The notes below the pieces were generated by a model that did no database searches, had not been told where the DNA came from, and saw only the letters and a list, made by a program, of their open reading frames with translations. A stretch of DNA of 64,000 bases from Bacteroides sp. (GTDB lineage Bacteria; Bacteroidota; Bacteroidia; Bacteroidales; Bacteroidaceae). This document shows positions 36,465-45,375 of the stretch, piece by piece. Within the stretch, counting starts at the first letter, position 1; every line of letters starts with the position of its first letter. Where the stretch lies: assembly GCA_021203515.1 (NCBI GenBank), contig JAJQAY010000131.1, positions 1 through 64,000 of the forward strand, given 5' to 3'. The position numbers and the translations under genes are program-made.

Positions 36465-37504
36465 ATGAATATACTGACTGAAACGTTATTGAATTGGTAT
36501 GCGGAAACAAACGTGAACTCCCTTGGCGAGATACTACCGACCCGTATCGAATATGGATATCCGAGATTATTTTGCAGCAGACGAGGGTGGTGCAAGGCTA
36601 TGAATATTTTCTTCGTTTCGTCCGTCGTTTTCCGGATGTAAGTACTTTGGCATCGGCTTCGGAAGACGAGGTAATGAAGTATTGGCAGGGATTGGGCTAT
36701 TATTCCCGTACCCGAAACCTGCATGCTGCTGCCCAAAGCATGAAGGGTGTGTTTCCGAAAACCTATCAGGAAGTACGTGCATTGAAGGGAGTGGGAGACT
36801 GCACGGCAGCGGCAATCTGTTCCATTGCTTACAATATGCCTTATGCAGTGGTGGACGGTAATGTGTACCGGGTGCTTTCCCGTTATTTCGGCATCGATAC
36901 TCCTATAGACTCGACAGAAGGCAAGAAAACCTTTGCGGCACTGGCCGATGAAGTGCTCGACAAGTCTCGTCCGGCAGTATATAATCAGGCGATTATGGAT
37001 TTCGGGGCTATCCAGTGCATGCCTTAATCTCCTAATTGCATGTTTTGCCCCTTGGCAGATAGTTGCTCTGCCTTGTTGAAGGGGAAGGTGCTGCAATTGC
37101 CGGTGAAGCAGCATAAGACGAAGACGACCAATCGCTATTTTAATTATATATATGTACGCACGGGAGCATATACCTTTATACATAAGCGAACGGAGGATGA
37201 TATTTGGAAGAATTTGTTTGAATTGCCGCTGATAGAAACGGAAAGCGAACTGTCCGAAGAAGAGTTTCTGGCATCTTCCTGTTTTCGTTCGCTTTTTGCG
37301 GAGGGTGAGGAGCCGGTGGTGCGTTCGGTGCTCCGGGATGTAAAACATGTCTTGTCCCACCGGGTGATTTATACCAATTTTTATGAGGTGGTTTTGCCTG
37401 ATAATTCCCTTTCTTTTCAGTGGTATCAGCGCATCAGGGCAGAGGATTTGGAACAGTATCCCGTGTCCCGGCTAGTACATGCGTTCCTGGAGAAATATGT
37501 ATAA
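36465..37504 (+). pseudogene. A/G-specific adenine glycosylase MutY, frameshift plus in-frame stop
   Basis: About 346 residues if repaired. ATG 36465 gives MNILTETLLNWYA; the frame then breaks in AAA at 36505-36507 (four A needed to read ENKRELPWRDTTDPYRIW). Helix-hairpin-helix GVGDCTAAAICSIAY with VVDGNVYRVLSR, the catalytic region upstream (ILQQTRVV), and the 4Fe-4S cluster CMP-x-SPNCMFCPLADSC are clear. TAA at 37025-37027 falls inside the cluster where CAA (Gln) fits. The C-terminal NUDIX-like domain checks for 8-oxoG. MutY removes A opposite 8-oxoG, so loss would raise G:C to T:A changes. Both lesions would be inactivating if real. Confidence 0.88.
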
Positions 37505-37518
37505 AAGTTGTTTGTATT

Positions 37519-37550
37519 CTTGCATTATGTTGTTATTCTAGTTAATTTTG
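37519..37550 (+). promoter_or_regulatory. Promoter of ssb
   Basis: CTTG (37519-37522), a 20-nt spacer, then TAATTTTG (37543-37550); ATG 37576 follows by 25 nt. Confidence 0.6.
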
Positions 37551-37575
37551 GCAGCAAATTAAAAAATGAAAGCTT

Positions 37576-38037
37576 ATGTCAGTAAATAAAGTGATATTGT
37601 TAGGAAATGTAGGCAGAGACCCTGAAGTGAGATATCTTGATAGTGGTGTGGCTGTTGCAACTTTCCCTTTGGCTACTTCAGATCGTGCTTATACCTTGGC
37701 AAATGGTACGCAAGTTCCCGAACGTACGGAGTGGCACAATCTTGTCCTTTGGCGTGGACTGGCAGAAACGGCCGAGAAATATATACATAAGGGAGACAAA
37801 CTTTATGTGGAAGGTAAAATCCGTACCCGTTCATATGACGACCAGACCGGTGCCAAACGCTATGTGACGGAAATCTTCGTAGATAATATGGAGATGCTTT
37901 CTGCAAGGAGTGCTACATCCGGAGGAACCGCACCACAAGCTGCTGCTCCCGGACAAGCTGCTGCTCCTGCACAACCCGCCGCACAACCGCAGGCTGCTCC
38001 TGCACAAAATAATCCAACGGACGACTTACCGTTCTAA
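37576..38037 (+). CDS. Single-stranded DNA-binding protein
   Basis: Encodes 153 residues. OB fold 1-110 opens with MSVNKVILLGNVGRDPEVRY, and WHNLVLWRGLAETAEKYIHK is typical. A Pro/Ala/Gln-rich linker leads to the acidic tip TDDLPF, which recruits repair proteins. It binds ssDNA as a tetramer. Intact; an essential gene. Confidence 0.95.
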   Translation: MSVNKVILLGNVGRDPEVRYLDSGVAVATFPLATSDRAYTLANGTQVPERTEWHNLVLWRGLAETAEKYIHKGDKLYVEGKIRTRSYDDQTGAKRYVTEIFVDNMEMLSARSATSGGTAPQAAAPGQAAAPAQPAAQPQAAPAQNNPTDDLPF

Positions 38038-38060
38038 TTGTTTAACTAAAACCAAATTCT

Positions 38061-39419
38061 TTGGACCCAGACGCTTATTTATGCCAGTTGGCAGATGTTT
38101 TTAACGGTATAGCCGTACATGCTCCTTCTATTTCGGCTGTTATTGCCATAGTTTTGGCAGGTGTGCTTTTGCTCGCTTCCGGCTTTGCATCGGCTTCCGA
38201 AATAGCCTTTTTTTCACTCTCTCCGACCGATTTGAATACCATTGAGGAGAAAAAGCATCCTTCTGATGCAAAAATCAGTAACCTGCTGGATGATACGGAA
38301 TGTTTGCTTGCTACGATACTGATTACGAATAACTTTGTGAACGTAACCATTATTATGCTCTGCAACTTCTTTTTTATGAGTGTATTCCAGTTCCATTCTG
38401 CTATTGCCGAGTTTCTTATTCTGACGGTCATTCTTACCTTTCTGCTGCTGTTGTTCGGTGAGATAATGCCAAAGATTTATTCGGCACAGAAAACGTTGGT
38501 TTTCTGTCGTTTTGCAGCTCCGGGCATCATGGCATGCCGTTCTATCTTCTATCCCTTGTCGTCCTTGCTGGTGCGTTCCACCTCCTTTCTTAACAAGCAT
38601 TTTGTGCGCAAAAATCATAATATTTCGGTCGATGAACTCTCTCATGCATTGGAATTGACGGATAAAGCGGAGCTTTCAGAGGAAAACAATCTGCTGGAAG
38701 GTATCATACGCTTTGGCGGTGAGACCGCCAAGGAAGTGATGACATCACGTCTGGATGTGGTAGATTTGGAAATCCGCACTTCTTTTAAGGATGTGGTGAA
38801 GTGCATTGTGGAGAATGCTTATTCCCGTATCCCGATTTATTCAGAAACACGGGATAATATCAAGGGAGTGCTTTATATCAAGGACTTGCTTCCTCACTTG
38901 AATAAAGGCGATAATTTCCGTTGGCAATCGTTGATACGTCCGGCTTATTTCGTGCCCGAGACAAAGATGATTGATGATTTGCTCCGAGATTTTCAGGCAA
39001 ATAAAATCCATATCGCTATTGTGGTGGATGAGTTTGGAGGTACGTCGGGTATCGTCACGATGGAAGACATCATTGAGGAGATTGTCGGTGAGATACGTGA
39101 TGAGTATGATGACGAGGAGCGTACCTATGCAGTCCTCAATGACCACACGTGGGTTTTCGAGGCTAAAACACAGTTGACTGACTTCTATAAGATTACTAAA
39201 ATAGACGAGGAGACATTTGATGAAGTAGCGGGCGATGCCGATACGTTGGCGGGATTACTGCTCGAATTGAAAGGCGAGTTTCCTGCTCTTCATGAAAAAG
39301 TGGTTTACGAATGCTACGAGTTTGAAGTGCTCGAAATGGATAACCGTCGCATCTTGAAGGTGAAATTTACAATAAATAAGCCTAATACAGCCGATGCTTT
39401 TTCAGCTTCCAATTCATAA
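38061..39419 (+). CDS. GldE-like CNNM/CBS membrane protein
   Basis: Encodes 452 residues. A TTG start at 38061 gives MDPDAYLCQLADVF, the usual family N-terminus. A DUF21/CNNM membrane part (three to four helices; SGFASASEIAFFSLSPTDLN) precedes two CBS domains (TSRLDVVDLEIRTSFKDV; IHIAIVVDEFGGTSGIVTMED) and a CorC_HlyC C-terminal domain. Relatives are called GldE after the Flavobacterium gliding protein. In non-gliding Bacteroides an ion-export or envelope role is likely. Intact; 23 nt downstream of ssb. Confidence 0.87.
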   Translation: MDPDAYLCQLADVFNGIAVHAPSISAVIAIVLAGVLLLASGFASASEIAFFSLSPTDLNTIEEKKHPSDAKISNLLDDTECLLATILITNNFVNVTIIMLCNFFFMSVFQFHSAIAEFLILTVILTFLLLLFGEIMPKIYSAQKTLVFCRFAAPGIMACRSIFYPLSSLLVRSTSFLNKHFVRKNHNISVDELSHALELTDKAELSEENNLLEGIIRFGGETAKEVMTSRLDVVDLEIRTSFKDVVKCIVENAYSRIPIYSETRDNIKGVLYIKDLLPHLNKGDNFRWQSLIRPAYFVPETKMIDDLLRDFQANKIHIAIVVDEFGGTSGIVTMEDIIEEIVGEIRDEYDDEERTYAVLNDHTWVFEAKTQLTDFYKITKIDEETFDEVAGDADTLAGLLLELKGEFPALHEKVVYECYEFEVLEMDNRRILKVKFTINKPNTADAFSASNS

Positions 39420-39439
39420 TTTATATTTTTGATTAAGAA

Positions 39440-40069
39440 ATGCCTATTTTCCAGCAACACACAGACTTGGTATATCAATGGGGCATCTGGAAAACGGATG
39501 AAACACCGGAGCAATTGCTCGCTATGCTTCCCCATCCGGAGAAGTATGAGGAAGATGTACGGTGTTTTAGGGCTGATGCCCGTCGCTTGGAGTGGCTGGC
39601 AGTCCGCGTATTATTATATACTTTGTTGGGGGAGGAAAAAGAAATAGCTTATTACCCTAGCGGAAAGCCTTATCTTTCGGACGGTTCTGCTGCAATAAGC
39701 ATTTCCCACACTAAAGGTTGTGCTGCTGTTTTGCTGGGGCCACCGGAGACGGAAGTCGGCATCGATATTGAGCGCTATGGAGAACGGGTGAGGAGAGTTG
39801 CCTACAAATATATGCGTGAGGATGAGAAAGTCGTTTTGTTTCAAGGAACGGATGTCTGGTCGCTTTTACTCCATTGGTCGGCCAAGGAGACCATGTTTAA
39901 GTGTATGAATGCTTCTGAGGTGGATTTTCGGGAACATCTACACATCTTTCCTTTTGAAACGGCTAAAGAAGGTAAATTCTCCGCCGCCGAATACCGTACG
40001 GCGGAGAAACAGAAATTTATTATTCACTACTCTTTGTTTTCAGACTTTGTTTTGACATTCAGCCTGTAG
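39440..40069 (+). CDS. 4'-Phosphopantetheinyl transferase
   Basis: Encodes 209 residues of the Sfp/AcpS-like superfamily. The Mg-binding VGIDIERYG and the helix motif WSAKETMFKC are both present. It attaches phosphopantetheine from CoA to acyl carrier protein. Gene order ssb-gldE-PPTase is common in Bacteroides. Its 3' end overlaps the convergent yjdI-like gene by about 43 bp. Intact. Confidence 0.88.
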   Translation: MPIFQQHTDLVYQWGIWKTDETPEQLLAMLPHPEKYEEDVRCFRADARRLEWLAVRVLLYTLLGEEKEIAYYPSGKPYLSDGSAAISISHTKGCAAVLLGPPETEVGIDIERYGERVRRVAYKYMREDEKVVLFQGTDVWSLLLHWSAKETMFKCMNASEVDFREHLHIFPFETAKEGKFSAAEYRTAEKQKFIIHYSLFSDFVLTFSL

Positions 40070-40265
40070 CTTAACGCTCCTGAAGGGTATTTCTTAACTT
40101 GTGCAATCAGTTCTTCCGTAGTGGCATTCTCCATTTGTATCCACGGGTGTTCTTTCGGGTGGTATACATTGGGAAGGGTTTTGGTGCAAATGCCGGAATG
40201 CTGACACAATTTCGGCTGCCAAATAATAGTCAGTTCTCCGTTGGTATATTCTTTTTTATTTCCAT
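40027..40265 (-). pseudogene. YjdI-like divergent 4Fe-4S mono-cluster protein, frameshifted
   Basis: About 79 residues if repaired. ATG 40265 gives MEIKK; the T6 run at 40252-40257 needs a seventh T to continue as EYTNGELTIIWQPKLCQHSG. The pattern C-x-H-x-G-x-C with YHPKEHPWIQ and PSGALSYRL is that of the Fer4_19/YjdI family. An in-frame restart at 40209 would lose the N-terminal strand. In E. coli yjdI neighbours yjdJ, a small acetyltransferase; the same pairing occurs here. Confidence 0.78.
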
Positions 40266-40277
40266 GATTGTTTTATT

Positions 40278-40577
40278 TTAAATGTGAACACCTCTCAATA
40301 CAATGCGTCTCCACTCCGGATGCTTGTGGATGTATCCGGCTACAAACGGACATAAGGGAATCAACCGAAGTCCTTGTCCTTCAATATCCTTCAATGTTTT
40401 TTCAACAAGCTGGCTGCCTATTCCCTTGCCACCCAGTGCGGGAGGCACTTCGGTATGTGTCAGGAATATCTCACCGTTGGTCGATTTGATATACTCTATT
40501 CTCGGAGTGTATTTCTCAACATGGAGCTCGTATTGATGTTGTTCCTTGTTGTCTATTAATTCATAATCTTCTGCCAT
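40278..40577 (-). CDS. YjdJ-like small GNAT-fold N-acetyltransferase
   Basis: Encodes 99 residues of the short GNAT_acetyltr_2/YjdJ type: LTHTEVPPALGGKGIGSQLV is the acetyl-CoA-binding loop (G-x-G-x-G-x-x-L), and LIPLCPFVAGYIHKHPEW is the family C-terminus. Substrate unknown. It lies 12 nt upstream of the yjdI-like gene on the same strand. Intact. Confidence 0.83.
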   Translation of the reverse strand: MAEDYELIDNKEQHQYELHVEKYTPRIEYIKSTNGEIFLTHTEVPPALGGKGIGSQLVEKTLKDIEGQGLRLIPLCPFVAGYIHKHPEWRRIVLRGVHI

Positions 40578-40632
40578 AATTGTTCGTCTTTAATGTTTAC
40601 CTGTATAACAGCTGATAGGGCAGAAAAGTTTA

Positions 40633-42006
40633 CTATAGTCTTTCCAATTGAACGGTGAAGTGTCTCATCAGCGGAGCTTCCCAGGCAATGCGTACACCCC
40701 GGCTAATGCTTTCGCGCCTGTCGTACACGTTTTTTAATGCGGCTGCCACCACATTCATATGATTGTCGGTGTACACCCGGCGTGGAATGGCAAGGCGAAG
40801 CAAGTCCAATCCGTTGAAGCGGTTTTCGCGTGTCACGGGGTCACGGTCGGCAAGCAAGTGGCCGATTTCACATCCTCGTATGCCTGCTTCCAGGTACAGT
40901 TCGACGGTCAGTGTCTGCGCGGGGAACTCTTCTTTGGGGATATGTGTCAGCATCTTCGGGGCATCCACAAAGATTGCATGTCCACCGGCAGGGCGCTGAT
41001 AAGGTATTCCGTATTCATCCAGCTTTTTGGCCAGATATTCCACTTGACGGATACGGGTTTCCAGGTTCTCGAATTCTGTGTTCTCATCCAGGCCGATGGC
41101 GAGTGCATTCATGTCGCGCCCGTTCATGCCGCCGTAGGTGAGATAGCCTTCAAACTGCACGCAGAACCCTTTTGCGCCTTCATACCAGTCCTGTCGGCGG
41201 GTAGCAATGAAGCCTCCCATATTGACGATACCGTCCTTCTTGGCACTCATCGTCATGCCGTCTGCAAGAGCAAACATCTCTCGCGTGATGTCTTTAATGC
41301 TTTTTTCCCGATATCCGTCTTCTCTCATTTTTATGAAATAAGCGTTCTCGGCAAAACGGGCGGAGTCGAATAGGACAGGTCTATTGTATTTGTCGGCGAT
41401 GCTTCGCACTTCGCGCAGGTTTTGCATGGATACGGGTTGTCCGCCCGCCGTGTTATTAGTGATGGTTACAATGATGAAAGGGATACGGTCGCTATATCCC
41501 TGCAACGCTTTTTTGAGTTTGGCAGAGTCTACGTTACCTTTGAACGGAATTTCCAGTTGCGTCTGTTTGGCTTCATCGATGGTGCAGTCCAAAGCTATTG
41601 CTTTGCGGCTTTCGATATGCCCTTTGGTCGTATCGAAATGCGAGTTTCCGGGAACAATGTCTCCTTCGTGAACCAGATAGGAGAATAATACGTTTTCGGC
41701 AGCACGTCACTGATGTGTAGGAATGACATATTCAAAACCGGTCAGACGGGTGATGACGTCCTTTAGTTTAAAAAATGAAGAGGCGCCTGCATAACTTTCG
41801 TCACCCAGCATCATACCGGCCCATTGCCGGTCGCTCATGGCTCCCGTTCCCGAGTCTGTGATAAGATCGATGTAAACTTGCTCTGATTTAAGTTGAAAAA
41901 CATTGTAGTGAGCTTCTTTCAGCCATTGTTCGCGTTCTTGGCGGGTACTTTTGCGGATAGGTTCCACCATTTTGATTTCCCATACTTCGGCAAATGGGAT
42001 TTCCAT
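40633..42006 (-). pseudogene. Tryptophanase with in-frame stop
   Basis: 458 codons with an internal TGA at 41707-41709 (codon 100, in VIPTHQ-x-RAAENVLFS). GGA (Gly) is the expected codon of the conserved THQGR motif. The PLP lysine sits in TMSAKKDGIVNMGGF, with the aspartate stage in RPVLFDSARFAENAYF and the C-terminal AIPRRVYT. It splits L-tryptophan into indole, pyruvate and ammonia. A truncated product would lack the PLP site. A hairpin separates it from the cobalamin riboswitch upstream, so it is not the riboswitch's target. Confidence 0.9.
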
Positions 42007-42128
42007 AATCTATTTCTTTAAGCGTTTGATAATAAGTTAATGAGTAACTCCGTTTGTAATGGAATTATGTGCCGAATATAATGATTTTGCAGGTAATAAG
42101 CAATTGTTTTCTGACTTTATGTAAATTA

Positions 42129-42161
42129 AATGTCCGGGCGAAATCACTTCGACCGGACATT
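42129..42161 (-). terminator. Terminator between riboswitch unit and tnaA
   Basis: AATGTCCGGGCGAA pairs with TTCGACCGGACATT around GTGAT-type loop, followed on the minus strand by TAATTT. It would end transcripts from the riboswitch promoter. Confidence 0.65.
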
Positions 42162-42183
42162 CTTCAAATAAACTTGGCAGAAT

Positions 42184-42299
42184 CTATTTTACTTTTACTT
42201 TCTCTGAATCAGGTTTGATGAATGAAATGATGTGGACGATTTGTTCGGCTTCATTAGACTCAACGCTTTTTTCTCGAAAGCAATGATAAATTGTTGCAT
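42184..42299 (-). other. Possible tiny frameshifted ORF behind the cobalamin riboswitch
   Basis: ATG 42299 directly follows the riboswitch B12 box. It reads MQQFIIAF and, with one base added in the TTT that follows, continues REKSVESNEAEQIVHIISF to a stop at 42184-42186 (about 38 residues). No family is recognised. It may be a real small protein, a leader peptide, or a remnant of a lost vitamin B12 gene. Confidence 0.3.
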
Positions 42300-42472
42300 G
42301 GCAGGTCTTCTGACTTGTTTCCGTTGTAGACGCCTCCCCGGAAGCATGCTTCCAGTGGCATAAAGTAGTTTTGTCTACAACAGTCTTATGAAACTCACAG
42401 CAGCGGGACTGTCCAGGATTTACACCTGATTCCCTTTTAATCGCCTCCTTTGAAAAAAGGTGGCAAACCAAT
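42297..42472 (-). promoter_or_regulatory. Cobalamin (B12) riboswitch
   Basis: On the minus strand the conserved elements appear in order: a G-rich stretch GGGAATCAGGTG, the central CCGCTGCTGTGA core, the GCCACTG element (TATGCCACTGG), and the B12 box AGTCAGAAGACCTGCC. These define the cobalamin riboswitch core, which represses when adenosylcobalamin binds. A TATCTTTG -7 box lies just upstream. No B12 transport or synthesis gene follows before a terminator. Confidence 0.92.
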
Positions 42473-42478
42473 GCTCTG

Positions 42479-42486
42479 CAAAGATA
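42479..42486 (-). promoter_or_regulatory. -7 box for the riboswitch transcript
   Basis: Minus-strand TATCTTTG, about 7 nt before the riboswitch begins, fits TAnnTTTG. Confidence 0.55.
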
Positions 42487-42522
42487 GAAAAAAAAGTAAT
42501 AGATATCTTATAAAATACTTAT

Positions 42523-42530
42523 TATATTTG
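42523..42530 (+). promoter_or_regulatory. -7 box for the lipoprotein gene at 42561
   Basis: TATATTTG fits TAnnTTTG, 30 nt before the ATG, back-to-back with the riboswitch promoter. Confidence 0.5.
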
Positions 42531-42560
42531 CAGCTACGAAACGTAATAGATTGATTTTCC

Positions 42561-43535
42561 ATGATGATTAATAAACCGGTTTTTATAATTGCATTATTTC
42601 TTTCTTCATGTAGCAATGCAGTGAAGCAGCAGGAAAACTATGATGTGGTTATAGTTAGTGAGTATGATAACACGTATGATAAAGAGGGTAGATTATCCAA
42701 AGTATCGATAGTTGAAACTATCAGTATGCATTCGGGACGGGATGATAATAAGCCTTTTGTGGACACCTCTGTCCGTACCCAACGATATTCATATACTGAT
42801 GATGCTTGTTTAATGACCGAATCTTCCTATAATCCGAATATTGTCGAAACTATTCGATCTTCCAATGATTCAAAGGAAGAGCTTCAGTTAGAGGATGAAA
42901 AAGACACGATAAGCTATTCCTTTGAACGTTATCATCACAATGATAAAGATAAGCTGGAGCATGAAAAGACATTGTGGAGATCTCGTGGGAATTCTTCTAT
43001 GACAAGTAGCTTTGAAAGTTATCATTATTATGATGAAAATGGCAATGAGATTAAGTCTATATACCATGATTTGGAAACAAAGAAAAAGGAAGAGACATAC
43101 TATTTTAGTGGAATTACTTACGCCGAGGCTTTACAGCGCGTCCCTAAGTCAGTAAATGAACAGAAAATTGTATGTGCTATCAAAACTGTTGATAATGATA
43201 CAGTAATCATTCGGACAACCTATAATGGTAAATTGGAAGATATTACAAAAGAGTACACGGACGGGAATAAGAAAATCAAGCAGAAATATGATACTGCTGC
43301 CGAATTGATAGCAGAGTGGACGGACTATGAGGAAGAGGGCCTAAAAATCAGTACCTCCAATACACAAAGACCAGACGGCTTCCATACGGATAGCATCTTT
43401 TGCAGAAATGGCAAAAAACTTAGAGCTATTTGGATAGATTCAACTGACATGATGAAAATGGTCGTTACATCAGAATATGATATAAAAGGCAACTTGGTGA
43501 GGGAAGTGACAAAAACGAAACATTCAGGAATGTGA
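42561..43535 (+). CDS. Hypothetical lipoprotein, AT-rich
   Basis: Encodes 324 residues. MMINKPVFIIALFLSSCSNA is a short lipoprotein signal with Cys17. The mature part is hydrophilic, rich in Asp, Glu, Lys, Ser and Thr, with strands that recall YD/RHS-like repeats (YDNTYDKEGRLSKV, YYDENGNEIKSIYH, SEYDIKGNLVREV). Base composition is lower in GC than its neighbours, which fits recent acquisition. Function unknown. Intact. Confidence 0.7.
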   Translation: MMINKPVFIIALFLSSCSNAVKQQENYDVVIVSEYDNTYDKEGRLSKVSIVETISMHSGRDDNKPFVDTSVRTQRYSYTDDACLMTESSYNPNIVETIRSSNDSKEELQLEDEKDTISYSFERYHHNDKDKLEHEKTLWRSRGNSSMTSSFESYHYYDENGNEIKSIYHDLETKKKEETYYFSGITYAEALQRVPKSVNEQKIVCAIKTVDNDTVIIRTTYNGKLEDITKEYTDGNKKIKQKYDTAAELIAEWTDYEEEGLKISTSNTQRPDGFHTDSIFCRNGKKLRAIWIDSTDMMKMVVTSEYDIKGNLVREVTKTKHSGM

Positions 43536-43574
43536 TTTGGCTGTCATGACAGAAAGAGATAACAGCCGAATCAC
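43533..43574. terminator. Terminator-like hairpin between convergent genes
   Basis: GATTTGGCTGT (43534-43544) pairs with ACAGCCGAATC (43562-43572). It sits between the convergent lipoprotein and histidine-kinase genes. Confidence 0.6.
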
Positions 43575-43578
43575 AAAT

Positions 43579-45375
43579 TTATTTCTCTTTCGCCAGTGTA
43601 AACACAAACTCCAATCCGCCGCCTTGACTATTCTTGGCTGAAATCGTTCCGCCATGAATGATGATGGCATTCTTCACGATAGCCAGTCCCAATCCAGTGC
43701 CGCCTAACTTCCGTGAACGTCCCTTGTCTATCCGGTAGAAACGTTCGAACAAGCGGTTCAAATGTTCGGGAGGAACACCTACACCGGTATCGGCAAAACT
43801 GAAATAGTAGAAGTTCTCGTCTTCACGGAAGCAACTGATGTTGATGTGAATGTCGGTTCCGGCATAAGCAATGGCGTTGTCCATGAGGTTGCGGAAGATG
43901 GAGTAGAGGAGAGAATAATTTCCCCGTAACTGTATCTTCGGCTTCAAGGAGTTGACTACCGTTATATGTTTTTCTTCCAACTCCAAGGAGACTTCGTTGA
44001 CGATATTGGCAACAAGTATGCTGATATCCACTTTCTCCATATCGATCATATTGGCAGCTTCGTCTATGCGCGTCAGCACGGAAATATCACGCAGTAAGCG
44101 GCTGAGGCGATTGCTTTGCGCGTAGCACCGTTCGAGGAAAGTCTGCATCTTGTCCCGCGAAATGTTTTCGTTGTTGACGATGGTTTCTAGATATCCTTGT
44201 ATGCTGCTTACAGGGGTTTTCAGTTCATGCGCGATGTTCTGTGTCAATTGTCGTTTCATGCGTACTTGCTCTTCTTCCAATGTGATGTCGTTGATGGAAA
44301 TCTCAAAACTTAAATCCTGGAAGATGATACATTCTACGATGAAGATACGTCCGTTCTTATTGATATTGATTGACATGCACTTCTCTTCCTTGCCGGAAGG
44401 ACGTTTTTGTACCTTGTTGATAAAGTCGGTTATCTTTTGAAACTCGAAGATGGAGAAAATCTCTTCAGTGGTTTGCAGATTGGAGTCGGAAATCAGATTG
44501 CTGTATTGGGTAAACAGATTGTTTACCAAGATTTCTTTCTTGTCTTTGGTGAATACGCCCAAACCTTCGCGGGAGGTCTGTAAGTGGGTAATCAGTTTCT
44601 CGCGTTCGATATACAATGCCTCTTTGGTTTCCCGCAAGCGTTTGTATATCTGTATGATATGTTGGGATATCTCGCCCAACTCATTGTGTGGAAAGGCTGA
44701 TTGCATATCCGTTTCTACCGGTTCATTTTTTTCGGCACGCTTGGCAAACTCGCGCAAATGATTGATGGCCGTGCCCAGTTTGGATGTGAATTTGTAGAAA
44801 ATGACCATCAAAAGCAGTGTCGCGATGGCTGTGAACCAAATGTAGCGCGTGTCGGCTGCCAGACTCTTTATCAGGTTTACATTATAAGGCAATGCCGAGC
44901 GGATGATATAATCCTTATAAAGAGAAGCAGAGTAGAAATAGGGTACACCCGTTGTTTCAGATGTACGGCGCAAATCATATCCTCTTCCCTCTTTCAGTGC
45001 TCTCCGGATTTCCTGGCGATTGATATGATTGCTGAACTCTTCTATGGCGTTTTTGTCGTAACTATCATAGAGAACGTCTCCACGCAGGTCTACGATAGTG
45101 ACGCGAACATCTTTCGATGCATACTGGGGAACATAATTGTCTAAAGCGGATATCCGCAGGCTGTCGGGAGTATTTCTTAACTCCTGATGTAATCGTTCGT
45201 TGTAGTCTTGTAGGTGTGTGTCGAGCAACTCTACCTTGTATTCTTTTTCCCGTTGGTACTGATAGGCCATGAAACAGGCGGCGAATACAAGAAACAGCGA
45301 AATGACCGAAAGAAACAGCTTCCGGCTAAATGATAAGAAATGTTTATTCTCATTCGGCTTCGAAACAGTATCCAT
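43579..45375 (-). CDS. Sensor histidine kinase (PhoR-like)
   Basis: Encodes 598 residues. Two transmembrane helices (LFLSVISLFLVFAACFMAY at about 20-38; WFTAIATLLLMVIFY at about 180) enclose a periplasmic sensor of about 140 residues. Then come a HAMP-like segment, a PAS-like domain (GLGVFTKDKKEILVNNLF), the H-box NIAHELKTPVSSIQGY, and the ATPase with N-box FRNLMDNAIAYAG, G1 FADTGVGVP and G2 GGTGLGLAIV. It overlaps the regulator gene upstream by 26 nt, so the two form an operon. Signal unknown. Intact. Confidence 0.92.
   Translation of the reverse strand: MDTVSKPNENKHFLSFSRKLFLSVISLFLVFAACFMAYQYQREKEYKVELLDTHLQDYNERLHQELRNTPDSLRISALDNYVPQYASKDVRVTIVDLRGDVLYDSYDKNAIEEFSNHINRQEIRRALKEGRGYDLRRTSETTGVPYFYSASLYKDYIIRSALPYNVNLIKSLAADTRYIWFTAIATLLLMVIFYKFTSKLGTAINHLREFAKRAEKNEPVETDMQSAFPHNELGEISQHIIQIYKRLRETKEALYIEREKLITHLQTSREGLGVFTKDKKEILVNNLFTQYSNLISDSNLQTTEEIFSIFEFQKITDFINKVQKRPSGKEEKCMSININKNGRIFIVECIIFQDLSFEISINDITLEEEQVRMKRQLTQNIAHELKTPVSSIQGYLETIVNNENISRDKMQTFLERCYAQSNRLSRLLRDISVLTRIDEAANMIDMEKVDISILVANIVNEVSLELEEKHITVVNSLKPKIQLRGNYSLLYSIFRNLMDNAIAYAGTDIHINISCFREDENFYYFSFADTGVGVPPEHLNRLFERFYRIDKGRSRKLGGTGLGLAIVKNAIIIHGGTISAKNSQGGGLEFVFTLAKEK

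Noticed and set aside
42184..42471. 95-residue minus-strand ORF across the riboswitch
   Set aside because: Its first two thirds translate conserved riboswitch RNA elements; only the last part could be coding.
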